From Alphaproteobacteria bacterium (GTDB taxonomy: Bacteria; Pseudomonadota; Alphaproteobacteria; Bin65), in contig JAJFFJ010000098.1 of assembly GCA_021776685.1 (NCBI GenBank), positions 1 through 46,886 on the forward strand: a stretch of DNA of 46,886 nucleotides, in the 5' to 3' direction. Made by a program: the position numbers and the translations under genes. Below the pieces are notes generated by a model. It ran no database searches and was not told the DNA's origin. It worked only from the letters and a program-made list of their open reading frames with translations. Shown here in pieces: positions 43,639-46,886 of the stretch; positions within the stretch are counted from its first letter, which is position 1; every line of letters starts with the position of its first letter.

Positions 43639-45255
43639 GTGGCTGACCTGAATGCAGCGCTGGACTATCCGGCAGAAACGCGCCAGCGCTATATCGCAGA
43701 TGGCTTCTGGCAGGAAGACAGGCCGCAAGACTGGCTGGCACGCTGGGTAGCGGCCGACAGGGACAAACCGGTAAGTCTGGGCGGCGGACCGGCCATGACC
43801 TGCGCCGACCTGCAGGACAAGGCACGGCGGCTGGCGACCGCATTGCTGGAGCTGGGCCTCGGCAAGGGCGACGTGGTGATCCTGCAACTGCCCAATATCC
43901 CCCAGCTTCTGGTCGCCTTCCACGGCGTACAGATGATGGGCGGCGTGCCTGCCATGGTGCACATGCCCTACCGCGCCGCAGAGTTGGCGCCGATGCTGAA
44001 CCACATTGGCGCCAGGGCCGTAGTTTGCTTCAACGGCCAAGACGGCTATGACGCGGCGGCAACTTTTCTGGAGCTGAAAGACGCTGTGCCGTCTCTCGAT
44101 GCGGTCATCGTCGCCGCCGGCGATGCGCCCGGCGACGCTATCCTCCTCGACCGGTTGCTTGAGACCGAAGCCGCCCCCATCGCCGATCCACCAACGGCGG
44201 CTGACCCGGCGCTGATCCTCTTCACCTCAGGCACGTCGTCATCACCCAAAGCGGTGGTGCACGCCTACTATACCCTCTGCGCCAGCGCGCGGGTCTCGGC
44301 TGAGGACATGGGCATCCGTGACGGCGACATTGTGCTGTGCGCGCCCGCTTTCACCCATGCCTTCGGGCTGGTCTGCAGCCTGATCTATCTCTACGCCGGC
44401 GCGACCGCTGCGCTGATGCCGGCCTATACCCCGCCCGTACTGGCCGACTGCATCAGGGACACCGGGGCGACGGTCATCTGCGTCGGCCCGGCACATATTG
44501 CCGCCAACATGAAAGCCGGCCTGTGGACCGAAGATGTAACGAAAAACATCCGCGCCGTGTTCACTGGCGGTGCCGTCTGTCCGCCCGATCTGGTTGACGC
44601 CTTCGACGCCATCCTGCCCCACGGCAAGCTGTTCCAGGTCTGGGGCATGACAGAGGTCTTGATGCCGGTGTGCAACCGGCCGGATGCGAGTGACGATGAA
44701 CGCCGCCATTCCCTGGGACAAGCACCGCGGGGCCACCACATACGCTTCGCAGACGAGGCTGGAAACATTCTTGGCGAGAATGAAGAGGGCGAGCTTCAAT
44801 GGCGCGGCCCCTTCATGTTGCATGCCTACGTGGACAACCCGGACGCCACCGCCGACGCCTTTACCGATGACGGCTTTTTCCGCACCGGCGATCTCGCGCG
44901 CATGAAGGATGGGCGGGTCTTCATCACTGGCCGCGCCAAAGACCTGATCAACCGCGGCGGTATCAAGATCAACCCGGTCGACATCGAGGCGATCCTTGAA
45001 GACCATCCTGCGGTGGTCCAAGCCGCCCTAATCCCCGCACCTGACGAAGTATTGGGGGAACGTGCCTGTCTGGTGGTGGTGCTCGCGCCCGACGCGACCC
45101 TGGCCCTCAGCGACGCCCAGGCATGGCTGGCGCAGCACGAGGTGCTGAAAATCCGCTGGCCGGAGCAGCTGGAAGTGGTGGACGCCATGCCCATGACCCC
45201 GACCCGCAAGATCATCAAAGGTAAACTCGCCCAACAGGTGCTGGGGACCGGGTGA
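43639..45255 (+). CDS. AMP-dependent acyl-CoA ligase / aryl-acid adenylating enzyme
   Basis: 538 residues, GTG start. The ANL-family motifs are LILFTSGTSSSPKAVVHAY (P-loop), a middle WGMTEVLMP segment (A5), the GDLARMKDGRVFITGRAKDLINRGG hinge and the C-terminal PTRKIIKGKL with the catalytic Lys. The N-terminus (RYIADGFWQ) recalls 2,3-dihydroxybenzoate-AMP ligase and cyclohexanecarboxylate CoA ligases. No carrier-protein domain or siderophore gene is nearby, so CoA thioester formation for catabolism is more likely. The stop overlaps the next start by GTGA. Confidence 0.9.
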   Translation: MADLNAALDYPAETRQRYIADGFWQEDRPQDWLARWVAADRDKPVSLGGGPAMTCADLQDKARRLATALLELGLGKGDVVILQLPNIPQLLVAFHGVQMMGGVPAMVHMPYRAAELAPMLNHIGARAVVCFNGQDGYDAAATFLELKDAVPSLDAVIVAAGDAPGDAILLDRLLETEAAPIADPPTAADPALILFTSGTSSSPKAVVHAYYTLCASARVSAEDMGIRDGDIVLCAPAFTHAFGLVCSLIYLYAGATAALMPAYTPPVLADCIRDTGATVICVGPAHIAANMKAGLWTEDVTKNIRAVFTGGAVCPPDLVDAFDAILPHGKLFQVWGMTEVLMPVCNRPDASDDERRHSLGQAPRGHHIRFADEAGNILGENEEGELQWRGPFMLHAYVDNPDATADAFTDDGFFRTGDLARMKDGRVFITGRAKDLINRGGIKINPVDIEAILEDHPAVVQAALIPAPDEVLGERACLVVVLAPDATLALSDAQAWLAQHEVLKIRWPEQLEVVDAMPMTPTRKIIKGKLAQQVLGTG

Positions 45256-46049
45256 CAAAGCTTCTAGTCCTGGTGCCCTTCCCCATGACGGACGATCAGC
45301 GGGCCTTTCGCGAAGCCCAGGCTGACGCCGTGACCCTTGCGGGCGACATGGAAGTGCACTTCCGCTCCGTCCGGGCGGCGCCACGCAACTACGTCAGCCA
45401 TGCAGATTACGCGCTCGCCGACCTGTCGATGCTGGATGCCGGTCAGCACGCACAGAAAGAAGGCTTCGACGCTGTCTGTATCGACACCATGAGCGATTCC
45501 GGTGTCGCCGCGCTGCGTTCTGTCCTGGACATTCCGGTGATTGGACCGGGCCGCGCGTCCATGCTGATGGCCCTTCTGCTCGGCAACCGGTTTTCCATTG
45601 TCACCATGTGGGATGCTTGGAAGCCGCTCTATACCAAAACGCTGGCCGATCTTGGTATCGCTGACCGATGCGCCTCGATCCGCGCGATCAATGTTGCACC
45701 GGACAACCGCAACCTGTTGGGCGACAAGGCGGGCGACGTCGGGGCTCTTCTTCAGGCCGCCGCGGAAACCTGCATTGACGAGGACGGCGCCGAGGTAATC
45801 CTGCTCGGCTCAACCACCATGCACGAAGCCCACGAGTATCTGTCTGCAGCGCTCCCGGTGCCTGTCATCAATCCGGGCCCCCTCAGCTACAAGATGGCTG
45901 AAGCCGCACTCGGCCTCGGCCTGAGTCACAGCCGGCAGGCCTATCCCCGCTCCCTCGCGCCCCGGGATGATCTGGTCGAGGCCATGTTCGACGCGGGAGC
46001 CGCCTTTGAAACCCGATCACAGAAAAAACCGCCAGAGGAGACTTCCTGA
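45252..46049 (+). CDS. Asp/Glu racemase-superfamily protein lacking the second cysteine
   Basis: 265 residues, GTG start overlapping the ligase stop. First catalytic cysteine Cys76 is in FDAVCIDTMSDSGVAALR. The second site, which in hydantoin and aspartate racemases reads GC, here reads LLGSTTMHEA with Ser187. The pair of half-sites that make the two-base mechanism is therefore not complete; maleate isomerase and arylmalonate decarboxylase also use modified versions, so an isomerase or decarboxylase is possible. PVINPGPLSYKMAEAAL is the final conserved part. It is followed after two bases by an amidohydrolase gene, so all three are probably one operon. Confidence 0.88.
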   Translation: MTKLLVLVPFPMTDDQRAFREAQADAVTLAGDMEVHFRSVRAAPRNYVSHADYALADLSMLDAGQHAQKEGFDAVCIDTMSDSGVAALRSVLDIPVIGPGRASMLMALLLGNRFSIVTMWDAWKPLYTKTLADLGIADRCASIRAINVAPDNRNLLGDKAGDVGALLQAAAETCIDEDGAEVILLGSTTMHEAHEYLSAALPVPVINPGPLSYKMAEAALGLGLSHSRQAYPRSLAPRDDLVEAMFDAGAAFETRSQKKPPEETS

Positions 46050-46051
46050 TC

Positions 46052-46886
46052 ATGGCTGCCCACCGCATCGACGTGCATCACCACATCCTGCCGCCTGACT
46101 GGGTGGAAACTGTCGGTGACGAGCGCATCGGCCCGCTGATCCTGGCCGGCAAGACACCTGAATGGACGCCGGAGATGTCCATCGAGGCGATGGACCGGAA
46201 CGGCATCGCCACCTCCGTCACCTCAATTTCCGCGCCCGGCTTCTGGTTCGGCGACACGCAGGAGACCACCGACCTCTGCCGCCACTGCAACGAGTATGCC
46301 GCCAAGCTACGGCAAGACTTCCCGGGTCGATTCGGTATGTTCGCCAGCCTGCCCCTGCCGGACGTGGACGCCAGCCTGAAAGAGATCAGCCATGCCCTGG
46401 ACACTTTGGGCGCGGACGGAATCGGTCTCCTGACCAGCTATGGCGACCGCTATCCCGGCGACGAAGAGTTTGCGCCGGTCTTCGACGAACTGAACCGGCG
46501 CGGCGCCGTGGTCTATTTCCACCCCACCAACGCGCCCTGCAGCCAGTGCCTTCCAGAGATTCCCGCGGCCACCCTCGATTTCCCGTTCGACACCACGCGG
46601 GCCATCGTCAGCCTGTTGTTCAGCGGCACCTTCACCCGCTGTTCGGACATTCGCTGGATCTTCTCCCATGCCGGCGGCACGGCACCGTTTCTCGGGGAAC
46701 GGATCGCGCGGTTGGGCGCCCGGCCCGGCTTCAAGGAGAAGGTGCCCAATGGCGTCATCGCCGAGCTGGAAAAGCTCTATTACGACACGGCGCTCAGCAC
46801 CAACTGGCTGGCCTTCCGCAGTCTCCTGGAACTGGTGCCGCCGGAGCATGTGCTGTTTGGCTCCGACTATCCCTTCGCCCCCGAGG
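46052..46886 (+). CDS. ACMSD-like amidohydrolase (cut by window edge)
   Basis: 278 residues are visible, with the C-terminus beyond the window. GAGGAG lies 11 bases before the ATG. The metal motif is DVHHHILPPDW, with His9 and His11 in the same places as in the 2-amino-3-carboxymuconate-6-semialdehyde decarboxylase family. Later motifs are VYFHPTN, IFSHAGGTAPFLGERI and HVLFGSDYPFAPE, the last with the conserved Asp of the amidohydrolase-2 group. It probably decarboxylates or hydrolyses an aromatic or ring-cleavage acid. It pairs with the ligase and racemase-like genes. Confidence 0.9.
   Translation, partial: MAAHRIDVHHHILPPDWVETVGDERIGPLILAGKTPEWTPEMSIEAMDRNGIATSVTSISAPGFWFGDTQETTDLCRHCNEYAAKLRQDFPGRFGMFASLPLPDVDASLKEISHALDTLGADGIGLLTSYGDRYPGDEEFAPVFDELNRRGAVVYFHPTNAPCSQCLPEIPAATLDFPFDTTRAIVSLLFSGTFTRCSDIRWIFSHAGGTAPFLGERIARLGARPGFKEKVPNGVIAELEKLYYDTALSTNWLAFRSLLELVPPEHVLFGSDYPFAPE

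Noticed and set aside
42823-44040. GST frame extended to 44040
   Set aside because: The extra part overlaps the divergent CoA ligase gene and lies upstream of the GST fold's first strand; TTG at 43485 has a strong ribosome binding site.
1-46886. CRISPR array, prophage, insertion sequence or toxin-antitoxin module
   Set aside because: No regularly spaced repeats, no transposase, integrase, capsid or recognised toxin or antitoxin sequence in any frame.

Overview
The window is a GC-rich stretch of an alphaproteobacterial chromosome. I base this on the core gene order rpoZ-rsh-(GNAT)-pdxJ-acpS ... lepB-rnc-era-recO-parC on the minus strand, a dapA/smpB pair beside soluble lytic transglycosylases, and an M23 peptidase followed by a bactofilin. 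The genus cannot be named from this sequence alone. I see no rRNA, tRNA, CRISPR array, insertion sequence, integrase or phage gene.

Region 1 (1-6490, minus strand): signal peptidase I, RNase III, Era, RecO and topoisomerase IV subunit A, read right to left, then a glutathione S-transferase that runs off the left edge.

Region 2 (about 6491-17605): an accessory block lying between lepB and its usual neighbour acpS. Its centre is a plus-strand set: LigA-like and LigB-like extradiol dioxygenase subunits, an isochorismatase-type hydrolase, a hot-dog thioesterase, a two-domain protein of unknown function, a Rieske oxygenase and a RidA-family protein. Together they look like a pathway that hydroxylates, ring-cleaves and deaminates or de-amidates an aromatic, perhaps nitrogen-bearing, compound. 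A MetE/UROD-like gene inside it is split by a one-base frameshift at a run of five G/C. A truncated globin, a winged-helix/TolB-like/TPR regulator, a dihydroorotate-dehydrogenase-like flavoprotein, a SnoaL-like protein and a DUF1989 protein complete the block.

Region 3 (17602-23000, minus strand): acpS, pdxJ, a GNAT acetyltransferase, the bifunctional (p)ppGpp synthetase/hydrolase, RNA polymerase omega with a long acidic tail, and folK. Region 4 (23219-32014): NYN-domain nuclease, family-5 uracil-DNA glycosylase, NodB-type deacetylase, OYE-type flavoenzyme behind a perfect AT palindrome, a small cysteine-rich exported protein, a PlsB/PlsC-type acyltransferase, a second Rieske oxygenase, glyoxalase II, and a divergent pair of small enzymes that both end in lysine-rich tails.

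Region 5 (32227-41312): smpB, dapA, two tandem Slt-type lytic transglycosylases, a threonine-dehydratase-like enzyme, and bactofilin/M23 peptidase, a group concerned with the cell wall and its shape. Region 6 (41584-46886): a class III CoA-transferase and a GST on the minus strand, diverging from an acyl-CoA ligase, an Asp/Glu-racemase-like protein lacking its second cysteine, and an ACMSD-like amidohydrolase cut by the right edge. This is a second probable organic-acid catabolic cluster. The most original candidates are the ring-cleavage block (7034-12604) with its fused accessory protein, and the racemase-like/decarboxylase cluster at the right edge.
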